Part shown: one piece after another, positions 55,846 through 64,000 of the stretch
How positions within the stretch are numbered: the first letter of the stretch is position 1
How the letters are laid out: every line of letters begins with the position of its first letter
Notes under the pieces: generated by a model
Databases searched by the model: none
Told to the model about the DNA's origin: nothing
What the model saw: the letters and a program-made list of their open reading frames with translations, nothing else
Assembly: GCA_947625655.1 (NCBI GenBank)
Contig: CANQPD010000009.1
Span: forward strand, 1-64,000
Direction of reading: 5' to 3'
Length of the DNA stretch: 64,000 bases
Source: an uncultured Dysosmobacter sp.
GTDB taxonomy: Bacteria; Bacillota; Clostridia; Oscillospirales; Oscillospiraceae
Made by a program: the position numbers and the translations under genes

Positions 55846-55856
<11 letters not shown>
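54348..55856 (-). CDS. purF: amidophosphoribosyltransferase
   Basis: A 502-aa enzyme for the first committed purine step. The N-terminal glutaminase nucleophile is Cys30 in HEECGVFGVY, so a propeptide of about 29 residues must be removed as in Bacillus. HRGQESAGI and YGTTGSDNKRNVQPI mark the NTN domain. The PRPP-binding motif is [13 protein letters not shown]. Cysteines FCTACFGG near the C-terminus fit the structural Fe-S cluster of Bacillus-type PurF. It overlaps purC by 11 nt. Confidence 0.97.
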
Positions 55857-56565
<709 letters not shown>

Positions 56566-56583
56566 GATGATATCCTCCTGTGT

Positions 56584-56712
56584 ATTGAATTGACAATTGA
56601 TAATTGACAATTGACAATGACGGGGGAACAGGGAGGCCGCCTGCGGCGGCGATCAAAATTCATTTGCCGCAGGCAAATTCCTTCATTGCCCATTGTCAAT
56701 TGTCCATTGTAC
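56584..56712. repeat. heptamer-bounded intergenic element 3
   Basis: The left part is TTGACAA, TTGATAA, TTGACAA, TTGACAA tandem heptamers (from about 56589). The right arm (CATTGCCCATTGTCAATTGTCC) is its inverted complement. The interior has two small hairpins (CCGCCTGCGGCGG and TTTGCCGCAGGCAAA). It fills the gap between the PurF paralogue and purC and contains no gene. Confidence 0.65.
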
Positions 56713-56714
56713 AT

Positions 56715-58136
56715 TTACTCCTTGCCGTTCCAGCAATAGGTGCAGATCTTATCCCTGTCGATGCCGATGGCCTCCAGCAGCCCGTCCAGGGACTGGTAGC
56801 CCAGGGAGTCGAAGCCCAGCTCCTTGCAGATGGTGCTCAGCAGGCACCGGCCCCGCTCGGTCTTGGCGTCGGCGTACTCATCCAGGTGCCGCTGGCCTTC
56901 GTCGCCCTCCAGGTCCTGGACGGTGCGGCGGGCCAGCAGCTCCATGTCGGAGTTGCTGCGGGAGAAGTTCAGGTACTTGCAGCCATACATGATGGGCGGG
57001 CAGGCGGAGCGCATGTGGACCTCCTCCGCGCCGCTCTCGTACAGGAATTCCACCGTCTCCCGCAGCTGGGTGCCCCGGACGATGGAGTCGTCCACAAACA
57101 GCAGCTTCTTGCCCTCGATCAGCTCGGGCACGGGGATCTGCTTCATCTTGGCCACCTGGTTCCGCACGTTTTGGTTTGCGGGCATGAAGGAACGGGGCCA
57201 GGTGGGGGTGTATTTTACAAAGGGCCGGGCGAAGGGCTTGCCGCTGCGGTTGGCGAAGCCGATGGCGTGGGGCAGCCCGGAGTCCGGCACGCCCGCCACA
57301 TAGTCCACCTTGGGCAGCCGTCCCTGGGCCACCTCGTCCCGGGCCATGATCTCGCCGTTGCGGTAGCGCATGACCTCCACATTGACGCCCTCGTAGTTGG
57401 AGTTGGGATAGCCGTAATAGGTCCAGAGGAAGGCGCAGATGCGCATTTTGTCCCCGGCGGGGGAGAGAGACTCCACGCCCTCCGCCGTGATCTTTACGAT
57501 TTCCCGGGGCCCCAGCTCATAGGCTGTCTGATAACCCAGCTTCTGATAGGCGAAGGACTCGAAGGACACGCAGTGCCCCTCGCCGTTTTTACCCACCAGC
57601 ACCGGCAGACGGCCCAGCTTGTCCCGGGCGGCGATGATGCCCTCCGGCGTCAGCAGCAAAATGGTGGCGGAGCCGTCGATGATCTCCTGGGCATAGCGGA
57701 TGCCCTCCACCAGGGAATCCTTCTGGTTGATGAGGGCGGCGGTCAGTTCCGTGGCGTTGACCTTGCCGGAGCTCATCGCCATAAACTGGTGTCCGTGGTC
57801 AGAGAAATAGGTCTCTACCAGCTTGTCCGCGTTGTTGATGATGCCCACGGTGGTGATGGCGTACAGCCCCAGGTGGGACCGCACCAGCAGGGGCTGGGGG
57901 TCCGTGTCAGAGATGCAGCCAATGGCGCTGCTGCCGTGGAAATCCGCCAGATCCTTTTCAAATTTGGTGCGGAACGGCGTGTTTTCAATGTTGTGGATCT
58001 GCCGCTGGAAGCCGGCGTCCGGGTCATAGACCGCCATGCCGCCCCGGCGGGTGCCCAGGTGGGAGTGGTAGTCCACACCGAAGAAAACGTCCAGTACGCA
58101 ATCCCGCTTGGAGATCGCTCCAAAAAAACCACCCAT
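56715..58136 (-). CDS. PurF paralogue lacking the glutaminase cysteine
   Basis: A 473-aa protein aligned along its length with amidophosphoribosyltransferases: [23 protein letters not shown], and the PRPP motif [13 protein letters not shown]. The mature N-terminus would be [10 protein letters not shown], where active PurF enzymes have MCGIFG; the nucleophilic Cys is Gly here. It may use ammonia, act on another substrate, or regulate the real PurF encoded two genes downstream. ATG 58136 has AGGAGAG upstream. Paralogues of this kind beside purC occur in other Clostridia. Confidence 0.87.
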   Translation of the reverse strand: MGGFFGAISKRDCVLDVFFGVDYHSHLGTRRGGMAVYDPDAGFQRQIHNIENTPFRTKFEKDLADFHGSSAIGCISDTDPQPLLVRSHLGLYAITTVGIINNADKLVETYFSDHGHQFMAMSSGKVNATELTAALINQKDSLVEGIRYAQEIIDGSATILLLTPEGIIAARDKLGRLPVLVGKNGEGHCVSFESFAYQKLGYQTAYELGPREIVKITAEGVESLSPAGDKMRICAFLWTYYGYPNSNYEGVNVEVMRYRNGEIMARDEVAQGRLPKVDYVAGVPDSGLPHAIGFANRSGKPFARPFVKYTPTWPRSFMPANQNVRNQVAKMKQIPVPELIEGKKLLFVDDSIVRGTQLRETVEFLYESGAEEVHMRSACPPIMYGCKYLNFSRSNSDMELLARRTVQDLEGDEGQRHLDEYADAKTERGRCLLSTICKELGFDSLGYQSLDGLLEAIGIDRDKICTYCWNGKE

Positions 58137-58206
58137 GGTCAAACTCTCCTGATCGATTCAATGGTATTTCCGCCGGGAAGGTTCCGGACGGAGAAATGCC
58201 GGCGCT

Positions 58207-58701
58207 TCACCGCGCCAGCTCCGCCTGGAGCTTCGCCTCTTTTTCGGCGATCTGCGCGGCCATATCCGCACGCTGGGCGTCCAGCCTGGCGGCCAGGGCG
58301 TCGTCGGCGACGGCCAGGATCTGGGCCGCCAGCACGGCGGCGTTCTTGGCGCCGTTGATGGCCACGGTGGCCACCGGGATGCCGCTGGGCATCTGGACGG
58401 TGGCAAGCAGGGCGTCCAGCCCGTCCATGGCGCCGCCCTTCATGGGGATGCCGATGACAGGCAGCGTGGAATTCCCGGCAAAGGCTCCCGCCAGGTGGGC
58501 CGCCATGCCGGCGGCGCAGATCAGCACGCCGAAGCCTTCGGCCCGGGCGTTCCTTGCGAATTCCGCCGCGGCGGCGGGGGTGCGGTGGGCGCTGAGAATA
58601 TGGGCTTCATAGGGGATGCCGAAGGCCTCCAGCTGGGCGCAGGCGCCCTTGACCACAGGCCAGTCGGAATCGCTGCCCATGATGACTGCAACTTTTTTCA
58701 T
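58207..58701 (-). CDS. purE: N5-CAIR mutase
   Basis: A 164-aa class I PurE. Motifs: [13 protein letters not shown] and [13 protein letters not shown] (catalytic His45-like) and [14 protein letters not shown] for the flexible loop. It has a helical C-terminal extension of about 25 residues rich in Ala and Glu. purK is not seen, so a class II-like direct use of CO2 is possible, but the motif pattern is class I-like. AAGGAG precedes ATG 58701. Confidence 0.93.
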   Translation of the reverse strand: MKKVAVIMGSDSDWPVVKGACAQLEAFGIPYEAHILSAHRTPAAAAEFARNARAEGFGVLICAAGMAAHLAGAFAGNSTLPVIGIPMKGGAMDGLDALLATVQMPSGIPVATVAINGAKNAAVLAAQILAVADDALAARLDAQRADMAAQIAEKEAKLQAELAR

Positions 58702-58718
58702 GATGTGTTCTCCTTTGC

Positions 58719-59444
58719 TCACAGCTTTTTGCGCATGACAGTGTGGCGGAAGATGCCGTCCACGAAATACTCCGCGGAGCAGAACACCGGCTTGCCGTCG
58801 ATGTCATAGTCCACCTCGTCCATAAACAGCAGCGGGGAGCCCATGGGCACCTGCAGGATCTCCGCCATGGCGGCGTCCGCCGTCACGGGCTTCAGGTCCG
58901 TCAGATCCAGATAGGGATAGACGCCGCAGAACTGCTGCAGGAAGTGGAAAATGGGCAGCTTCAGGTCCTTGATGGTGTAGCTGTCTTTGGCCAGGGCCTT
59001 TTCGATCACATCCTCACAGTAGATGGCGGGCCTGCCGTCGGCTGTGCAGAGGCGGGATACCCGGATGACGGGCGTTCCCTCCGGGATCTGGAGCTGGCCG
59101 GCGATCTTGGCGTCCGCCCAGCCCTCGGACACCCGCACGGAGGCCACCTCCGCCGCGTGCCCGCTCTGGCGGATCATATCCAGGAATTCCACCTCGATGT
59201 CCATGCGGGTGTGGGCGTTGAGAACATGGCGGTTGATGATGGTGCCCACGCCGTGGCGGCGGGTGATGAAGCCCTCCCGCTCCAGAGAGGCCAGGATATC
59301 CCGCAGCTGGGTGCGGCTGATCCCCAGCTTTTCCGCCAGAACGCTTTCGCGGGGCAGCCGCTCGCAGGCGGCGTATTCCCCCTCCCGCATGGCGGACAGC
59401 AGCTGGGCGCGGATGGTTTTGGACTGGGTCGGCTGACTGCTCAT
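58719..59444 (-). CDS. GntR-family regulator with UTRA domain
   Basis: A 241-aa regulator. The wHTH (about 10-75) reads RLPRESVLAEKLGISRTQLRDIL, EREGFITRRHGVGTII; the UTRA ligand domain follows (VSRLCTADGRPAIYCEDVI, LLFMDEVDYDIDGKPV). It heads the purine operon with 17 nt to purE. ATG 59444 has GAGGTGA upstream. The operator dyad at 59466-59497 overlaps its promoter. It may control purine genes in response to a purine metabolite; this is inference. Confidence 0.9.
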   Translation of the reverse strand: MSSQPTQSKTIRAQLLSAMREGEYAACERLPRESVLAEKLGISRTQLRDILASLEREGFITRRHGVGTIINRHVLNAHTRMDIEVEFLDMIRQSGHAAEVASVRVSEGWADAKIAGQLQIPEGTPVIRVSRLCTADGRPAIYCEDVIEKALAKDSYTIKDLKLPIFHFLQQFCGVYPYLDLTDLKPVTADAAMAEILQVPMGSPLLFMDEVDYDIDGKPVFCSAEYFVDGIFRHTVMRKKL

Positions 59445-59465
59445 TCCATTCACCTCATATTGCAA

Positions 59466-59523
59466 AATAGGTATTACTATTAAAGGTCATACCTATTGTA
59501 TAAGATTTCCCGCCCCGCGGCAA
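59466..59523 (-). promoter_or_regulatory. promoter and operator of the purine operon
   Basis: On the minus strand -35 TTGCCG (59518-59523) and -10 TACAAT (59495-59500) are 17 bp apart. A 9-bp inverted repeat AATAGGTAT/ATACCTATT (59466-59474 and 59489-59497), spaced by 14 bp, covers the -10 and start region. It is the likely GntR-protein site. Confidence 0.78.
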
Positions 59524-59629
59524 TTGGCAAATCTGACAGTTTGCGACGGCCTTTTGGGAGCTGGCTTGTCAAGCCCCACGAGGATCGGCGCCGCCGCCGG
59601 GCAGTACAGATTTTCGTGTAATTTGACTG

Positions 59630-59657
59630 TGGACAAATGTCCGCCCGATGCTATAAT
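59630..59657 (+). promoter_or_regulatory. promoter of shikimate kinase gene
   Basis: TGGACA (59630-59635) and TATAAT (59652-59657) with a 16-bp spacer. Confidence 0.72.
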
Positions 59658-59723
59658 GATCCCAATGCCGGGCGGGTTCCGGGGAGCCGGATCCGGCAAT
59701 CGTGTTTGGATTGGACGGAAATT

Positions 59724-60236
59724 ATGAAGAACATCATTTTGATCGGCATGCCCGGCACGGGCAAAAGCGTGGTGGGCAGGGCCCTGGCGGAGCGTCTGCG
59801 CTATACCTTTGTGGATGTGGACGACCTGATCGTGGAGGCCGCCGGCAAGTCTCTGCCGGAGCTTTTACGCGCGGAGGGGCTGGAGGCGTTTCTGGCCGTG
59901 GAGGGCCGGATCGGCCTGACGCTGGACTGTGAGGACACGGTCATCGCCACCGGGGGCAGCATGGTGCTCTCCGATGAGGCCATGGCGCATTTGAAGGAAA
60001 ACGGCATTGCCGTGTGGCTGGAAACACCCCTCTCCCAAATCGCGGAGCGGATGCCGGAGGACCTGACGGACCGGGGCATCGCCGCCCCCGCCGGCATGAC
60101 CATCCGGGAGATCTACCGGCAGCGGACGCCGCTGTACGCCAGATACGCGGATCTGATCGTGGCCAGCCGGGAGGGCGAGGACGACACCGCCCGCCAGGTG
60201 GAGGAGGTCATGCGGACCGTGGGGATGCGTCTGTAA
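59724..60236 (+). CDS. aroK: shikimate kinase
   Basis: A 170-aa P-loop kinase of the shikimate pathway, making shikimate 3-phosphate for aromatic amino acids. Walker A is GMPGTGKSVVG (about 8-18), the shikimate-binding DVDD follows at 31-34, and ATGGSMVLSD contains the GG of the substrate site. The lid has ERMPEDLTDRGIA where Arg usually binds ATP. The ribosome site is weak. It stands alone; no other aro genes are near. Confidence 0.9.
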   Translation: MKNIILIGMPGTGKSVVGRALAERLRYTFVDVDDLIVEAAGKSLPELLRAEGLEAFLAVEGRIGLTLDCEDTVIATGGSMVLSDEAMAHLKENGIAVWLETPLSQIAERMPEDLTDRGIAAPAGMTIREIYRQRTPLYARYADLIVASREGEDDTARQVEEVMRTVGMRL

Positions 60237-60335
60237 TTCTGCCGGGAATCGCCGCTTTTCGTTGCAATCTCTCCCGGAAAGACGTATAATCATAACAGGA
60301 TGCTATAAGACCAATGGAAGAAAGGAACGCGGCTT

Positions 60336-61229
60336 ATGAGAAAACAACTTTCCCGCCTGCTGACACTGGCACTGTGTGCCTGCCTCCTGCTGGGGGCAAC
60401 GGCATACGCCGCTGAGAAAGAACCCGCTGTCACCCGGGGCCAGTTCATCCAGCAGCTGTACGACGCCCACAAAGCGCGGAACGGATATCTGGGAACGACG
60501 GATCCGGTGGCCTGGGCGGTCTCCCTGGGCGTGGTCCAGGGCTATGGCGACGGCAGCATCCGGGCGGATGCCGCCATCACCCGGACCCAGATGGCGGTGA
60601 TGCTGTACCGCTACGCCAGCATGACCAGTTTGAAGACCCTGATCCCGCCTGTCCTGGCGGCGGATATTCTGGATGGGTATACGGACGCGGCGTCCGTGCC
60701 CCCATGGGCGGAACAGCAGGTGAAATGGGCGGTGTCCACGGACCTGTGGTTCTCCGGCAGCGCCGCGCGGCTGGGCCCTGGGGACAAGGTGTCCAGGGCG
60801 GAGTGTGAGACGGCGGTTCTGGCGATCTATCTCGGCGGCGCCGCGCTGGAGACGGACTGGGACGGCTATAACCGGGCCTCTGACGCAAAGCTGACGGTGG
60901 ATTCCGCCTCCACGGACAAGGCGGCCTTCACCATCCAAAACAGCAGCGCGGACTGGCTGAACTGCGAGACGGGCAGCGGCCTGTACAAAAAGGCCAACGG
61001 CGGCTGGTATCTGCTGAATGTCTACACGCCGTCCCAGACCAATGGGGCCACGGTGGCTCCCGGCACCGGCAAGACATGGGAGCAGACGTATTGGAGCGGC
61101 GGCCTGCTGGTGATCCTGCCCGCGGGAGAGTACCGTATCGCCCAGAAGACCCAGCGGGGCGCCACCCCCCACAGCGACAGCCTGTACCGCACGGAGTGCC
61201 GCTTGTCGGCAGATTTCACCATTTCCTAA
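60336..61229 (+). CDS. secreted SLH-domain protein with Ig-like C-terminus
   Basis: A 297-aa exported protein. Signal peptide at 1-25 (LALCACLLLGATAYAA). Two or three degenerate SLH motifs follow (WAVSLGVVQGYGDGSIRADAAITRTQMAVMLYRYA spans two parts at about 58-92; a later WAVSTDLWF), which attach to cell-wall polymers. The C-terminal 110 residues (FTIQNSSADWLN, LLVILPAGEYRIAQK) look like a bacterial Ig-like fold. Function beyond surface location is unknown. AAAGGA precedes ATG. Confidence 0.82.
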   Translation: MRKQLSRLLTLALCACLLLGATAYAAEKEPAVTRGQFIQQLYDAHKARNGYLGTTDPVAWAVSLGVVQGYGDGSIRADAAITRTQMAVMLYRYASMTSLKTLIPPVLAADILDGYTDAASVPPWAEQQVKWAVSTDLWFSGSAARLGPGDKVSRAECETAVLAIYLGGAALETDWDGYNRASDAKLTVDSASTDKAAFTIQNSSADWLNCETGSGLYKKANGGWYLLNVYTPSQTNGATVAPGTGKTWEQTYWSGGLLVILPAGEYRIAQKTQRGATPHSDSLYRTECRLSADFTIS

Positions 61230-61233
61230 GCGC

Positions 61234-61268
61234 AAAAAATTCGCCCGGCCTGGCCGGGCGAATTTTTT
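61234..61268 (+). terminator. terminator of the SLH protein gene
   Basis: Stem AAAAAATTCGCCCGG/CCGGGCGAATTTTTT with flanking A and T runs. Confidence 0.92.
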
Positions 61269-61327
61269 TAAAACCTCTTGACTCTGACGCGGCGTCATAG
61301 ATGATGCTGCCAAGTGAGGTGAGGAAT

Positions 61328-61549
61328 ATGAGGTTGTCTGTCAGCGAGATGGCAGAGCTGACCGGGATGAGTGTGCGGACCCCGCTTTATGACGACCAGA
61401 TCGGCCTGCTCTGTCCGGAAACAGCGGCGGATTCCGGCTGCCGCTGGTACAAAGCGGCGGATAAGCGCTTTCAAAAGAATCTGGACCGGTTCGGCGAAGG
61501 AACGGCGTCCTTCCTCTCCGCCGCCATCGGGGCCTGCTGCGGAACCTGA
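61328..61549 (+). pseudogene. MerR-family regulator remnant
   Basis: A 73-residue frame whose first 30 residues (LSVSEMAELTGMSVRTPLYD, QIGLL) match the MerR DNA-binding helix-turn-helix. The usual RTLRYYDEIGLL is altered to RTPLYDDQIGLL, and the rest of the domain and effector region is lost or frameshifted. Likely non-functional. Confidence 0.7.
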
Positions 61550-61622
61550 GCGGAAAAAGAAAGTTTGCGAACCGCCGCTCATATGATATAATCATATGAG
61601 ATTTCTCAAAGGAGACGGCGAT

Positions 61623-62153
61623 ATGCAGGCAATGGAACTGGCGATACTGGATTGGATACAGGCCCATCTGCGCTGTGGGCCCCTGGATGTGCTGCTGCCC
61701 CTGATCAGCCGTCTAGCGGACCACGGCGAGGTTTGGATCGTGCTGGAGGCGGTCTTGCTGCTGCTGAAAGGCCAGCGCCGCTATGGCGCCGCCGTCTCCT
61801 GCGGCCTGGCGCTGGATCTGGTGAGCTGCAACATGCTCTTGAAGCCCCTGATCGGCCGTGTCCGGCCCTTCATGGTCAACACGGCGGTGGAGCTGCTGTC
61901 GGCCCCGCCTGGGGACGCGTCGTTTCCCTCGGGCCACACGGCGGCGTCCTTCGCGGCGGTCTTTGCCCTGAAGACCGCCGGGAGCCCCCTGTGGAAGCCG
62001 GCGCTGGCTCTGGCGGCGGTGATCGCCTTCTCCCGGATGTATCTCTATGTCCACTGGCCCAGCGACATCCTGGGCGGCGCGCTGCTGGGGGCCGCCGTGG
62101 GCTGGGCGGGCGCAAAGCTCGTAAAAGCTGTTGAAAACCGGCGCGGTCATTGA
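61623..62153 (+). CDS. PAP2-family membrane phosphatase
   Basis: A 176-aa protein with about five membrane helices. The PAP2 triad is present: KPLIGRVRP, PSGH (FPSGHTAASFA), and SRMYLYVHWPSD. The family removes phosphate from lipid phosphates such as undecaprenyl pyrophosphate. ATG 61623 has AAAGGAG 8 nt upstream. Single-gene unit ending in a terminator. Confidence 0.92.
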   Translation: MQAMELAILDWIQAHLRCGPLDVLLPLISRLADHGEVWIVLEAVLLLLKGQRRYGAAVSCGLALDLVSCNMLLKPLIGRVRPFMVNTAVELLSAPPGDASFPSGHTAASFAAVFALKTAGSPLWKPALALAAVIAFSRMYLYVHWPSDILGGALLGAAVGWAGAKLVKAVENRRGH

Positions 62154-62169
62154 CCGCGCCGGTTTTGCT
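62136..62169 (+). terminator. terminator of the PAP2 gene
   Basis: Stem AACCGGCGCGGTCA/TGACCGCGCCGGTT overlapping the stop codon, then TTGCTTT. Confidence 0.85.
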
Positions 62170-62187
62170 TTGCGTGTCCGCCCGTAG

Positions 62188-62262
62188 GGGCCGATGCCCA
62201 CATCGGCCCGCGATGCCCACATCGGCCCGCGATGCCCACATCGGCCCGTGATGCCTACGCCG
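62188..62262. repeat. tandem palindromic 19-bp repeat
   Basis: Three near-identical units of GATGCCCACATCGGCCCGC, plus a degenerate fourth (GATGCCTACGCCGGCC), starting at GGGGCCGATG. Each contains the inverted pair GGGCCGATG/CATCGGCCC. It fills the gap between a terminator and the convergent anti-sigma gene, like repetitive extragenic palindromes. Confidence 0.8.
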
Positions 62263-62282
62263 GCCTGATGGCTGAAAAGAAA

Positions 62283-63887
62283 TTACGGCAGAGGCCGGAT
62301 CTCCAGATCGTAATGCTCCCGACTCAGATCCAGCGCCACTTCCGTGACGCCCGCTTCCAGGTCAAAGCCCAGGTTCTGCCGTACAAGCTCAATGCTGTCC
62401 GTGTTCGCCAGCGCGGCGGTCTGGGCGGTGAAATCCAGGGTGGAGCCCAGTGTTGTCACCATGTCGTATCCCTGCAGCCCCACGTTCTCCGACCCGGAGC
62501 AGCCGTAGTCGAAGCTGGGCTCCTTCCACAGATCGAACGTGATGTCAGCTTTGCCGCCTGCCGGGACCGTCACCGGCACCGCCAGATACAGCACCCGCTC
62601 CTGGGTCAGCGTCTCAGAGATGATGTCGTCCAGCCGCCCGTCGCTGTAGCGGTCCGCCGCGCCGTTTTCGGACAGGGCGCCGTACCGCGCCAGCAGCTCC
62701 GCCGCCGCCCGGCGGAACAGGGAATAGGGGACGGCCTCCAATTCGCTGTCCTCCGCGCCGTACTGCCAGCCGGCGTAGTCGTTGTAATAGTACCGGCACA
62801 GCTCATCCAGCACCGCGTCCATGGTGGCCTCCTGCCGGGTGACGGTGCAGGAGACGCCGTCGATCTCCCGCTCACAGCCGCCGTTTTCATAGCCGGCCAG
62901 GGTGTAGTCCCCGATGTATTCCCCCAGGACCACCAGCATCTTCTTTTCCGATTCCCGGCGGACGCCGTCAGGCACAAAGTAGCTGTGCTGCTGCCAGCCG
63001 GTCTCCGCATCCCACGAGCCGCCGTTGAAGCCGTATGTGAGGACCGTGGTCCTTTCCCGGTCGATGGTGAATTCAATGGCCTGGGTGGCGGCGGGGTATT
63101 GCTCGTGGGGAGCCTGGAAATCCGAAAATTCGTATACCGTCACCGGGATATCCAGGACCGGAGCGTCCCCCAGGGCCTGCCGGAGATAGGCGCCGCTTTC
63201 CAGCAGGGCCTTGTAGTCCGTCCAGCTGTCGGGAGGATCCAGATTCAGGGTGGTACTGTCCAGCCGGTATCCATCCCCGCCGTCGCTCTGCCAGACGCCC
63301 TGGAACCCGCCGGCATAGGCCCCGGCGTACAGAGTGGCTTCAGTCTCTTGGCCGTCCACCGTCACGGCGGGCCGCTCCGTTAATTCGGAAAAGTTGCCCG
63401 CAAAGGGATACAGCGCCGTCACGGTGATATTTTCCTCCGTGGGATTGGTCAGCACATAGGCATCCGTCACCGCGGCCCCCCACTGGCGGGGGGAGCCGTC
63501 GTGATATGTCCCTGGTGCAAAGTCCCAGGTGATTTTCCGCTCCGCCGTCAGTCCCGTGCCGTCCTCCGCCGTGGTCAGGGGGAACACCGGCCCGGCGTAG
63601 GACATGAAGACAGTGCCATCCGCGGACAGCGGCTCGTTGTCCGTGATGATCCCGCTGCCGCCGGAATCGCTGCCGCTGCCCGGCGCGGCATTGCCTGCGC
63701 CGCTGGAGCCCCCCAGGGGCAGCAGCCTGCCGGCGCCCACCACCAGCGCCAGGCAGGCCGCTGCCGCCAGCATCCGCCGCCAGGGATGGCGGCGGACAGC
63801 AGCGCTCCCCCGGAGGCCGGGGGCTGCCTCCCGGATCAGGTCGTCGTCCACCAGGCCCAGGATGCGAAATAACTGCTCACCGCTCAT
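62283..63887 (-). CDS. membrane-anchored anti-sigma-like protein
   Basis: A 534-aa protein. Residues 1-38 are cytosolic (GEQLFRILGLVDDDLI), one membrane helix is at about 39-57 (LAAAACLALVVGAGRLLPL), a Gly/Ser linker follows, and a large extracellular part of about 450 residues of no recognised domain ends LEIRPLP. The start overlaps the sigma-factor gene by 4 nt (ATGA). The layout matches ECF sigma/anti-sigma pairs, although the short cytosolic domain shows no zinc anti-sigma motif. Confidence 0.72.
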   Translation of the reverse strand: MSGEQLFRILGLVDDDLIREAAPGLRGSAAVRRHPWRRMLAAAACLALVVGAGRLLPLGGSSGAGNAAPGSGSDSGGSGIITDNEPLSADGTVFMSYAGPVFPLTTAEDGTGLTAERKITWDFAPGTYHDGSPRQWGAAVTDAYVLTNPTEENITVTALYPFAGNFSELTERPAVTVDGQETEATLYAGAYAGGFQGVWQSDGGDGYRLDSTTLNLDPPDSWTDYKALLESGAYLRQALGDAPVLDIPVTVYEFSDFQAPHEQYPAATQAIEFTIDRERTTVLTYGFNGGSWDAETGWQQHSYFVPDGVRRESEKKMLVVLGEYIGDYTLAGYENGGCEREIDGVSCTVTRQEATMDAVLDELCRYYYNDYAGWQYGAEDSELEAVPYSLFRRAAAELLARYGALSENGAADRYSDGRLDDIISETLTQERVLYLAVPVTVPAGGKADITFDLWKEPSFDYGCSGSENVGLQGYDMVTTLGSTLDFTAQTAALANTDSIELVRQNLGFDLEAGVTEVALDLSREHYDLEIRPLP

Positions 63888-64000
63888 AGGGCTACCCCCT
63901 CCTGTTCCAGATATGCCCGCAGGGCTTTCCGGGTGCGGAACAGGGAGGATTTCACCTTTCCCTGTCCGCAGCCCAGCCCTCCGGCGATGTCCGCCAGATC
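63884..64000 (-). CDS. ECF-type sigma factor, C-terminal fragment
   Basis: Only the last 38 codons lie in the window. They encode the region 4 helix-turn-helix (DLADIAGGLGCGQGKVKSSL) and FRTRKALRAYLEQ tail typical of ECF sigma factors. The rest is beyond the window edge. It overlaps the downstream membrane protein gene by 4 nt. Confidence 0.82.
   Translation of the reverse strand, partial: DLADIAGGLGCGQGKVKSSLFRTRKALRAYLEQEGVAL

Overview
The window looks like a chromosomal piece of a GC-rich, anaerobic gut Clostridium relative, most probably family Oscillospiraceae (Flavonifractor/Oscillibacter/Dysosmobacter-like). This is inferred from the high GC host genes, a SCIFF peptide with its radical-SAM maturase (a near-universal Clostridia marker), a Na+-translocating decarboxylase operon, PadR/HAAS signalling genes and strong TTGACA/TATAAT promoters. 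No species call is possible from sequence alone.

Layout. 1-1930: the 3' end of a 23S rRNA gene, then tRNA-Lys(CTT), tRNA-Glu(CTC) and 5S rRNA, with two copies of a structured repeat in the spacers. 2151-9363: a VanW protein, then a PadR-controlled operon of four tandem pairs of paralogous membrane proteins (HAAS-type protein plus partner). 9419-12986 (minus): oxaloacetate/glutaconyl-CoA-type Na+ pump decarboxylase. 13189-14457: sfsA and mntP. 14611-25579: a nested mobile region inside a tRNA-Ala gene. The outer element is a decayed integrative element with an LRR gene, a DUF7768-like gene, a stub of ardA and a serine recombinase that has lost its catalytic domain. A 7.6-kb mobilizable element (serine recombinase, TnpW, MOBV relaxase, RepA, Mef-like macrolide efflux, oriT) is inserted into the LRR gene. 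25441-29677: tRNA-Ala genes, SCIFF system, a PLP decarboxylase-like enzyme and two tRNA-Ser genes. 30306-39289: a branched-chain amino acid operon with an Ile/Leu/Val-rich leader peptide, two acetohydroxyacid synthase pairs, ilvC, ilvD and a DUF815 ATPase. 39642-42106: MoxR-type ATPase plus VWA protein. 42547-45430 (minus): ribokinase and guaB. 45490-59444 (minus): a complete-looking purine operon headed by a GntR regulator. 59724-64000: shikimate kinase, an SLH protein, a MerR remnant, a PAP2 phosphatase and an anti-sigma/sigma pair running off the edge.

The purine operon runs GntR, purE, a PurF paralogue without its glutaminase cysteine, purC, purF, purM, purN, a SUKH protein, AICAR formyltransferase, a four-helix-bundle gene, purD and purL; guaB lies next downstream. 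Three intergenic units with heptamer-repeat inverted ends interrupt the ilv and pur operons, and one carries the four-helix-bundle gene. The most interesting discoveries are the nested element (its excision restores an LRR reading frame exactly, and it brings a replacement tRNA-Ala), the four-fold HAAS pair amplification with a visible operator, the ilv leader attenuator, the covarying hairpin repeat and the heptamer-bounded elements.
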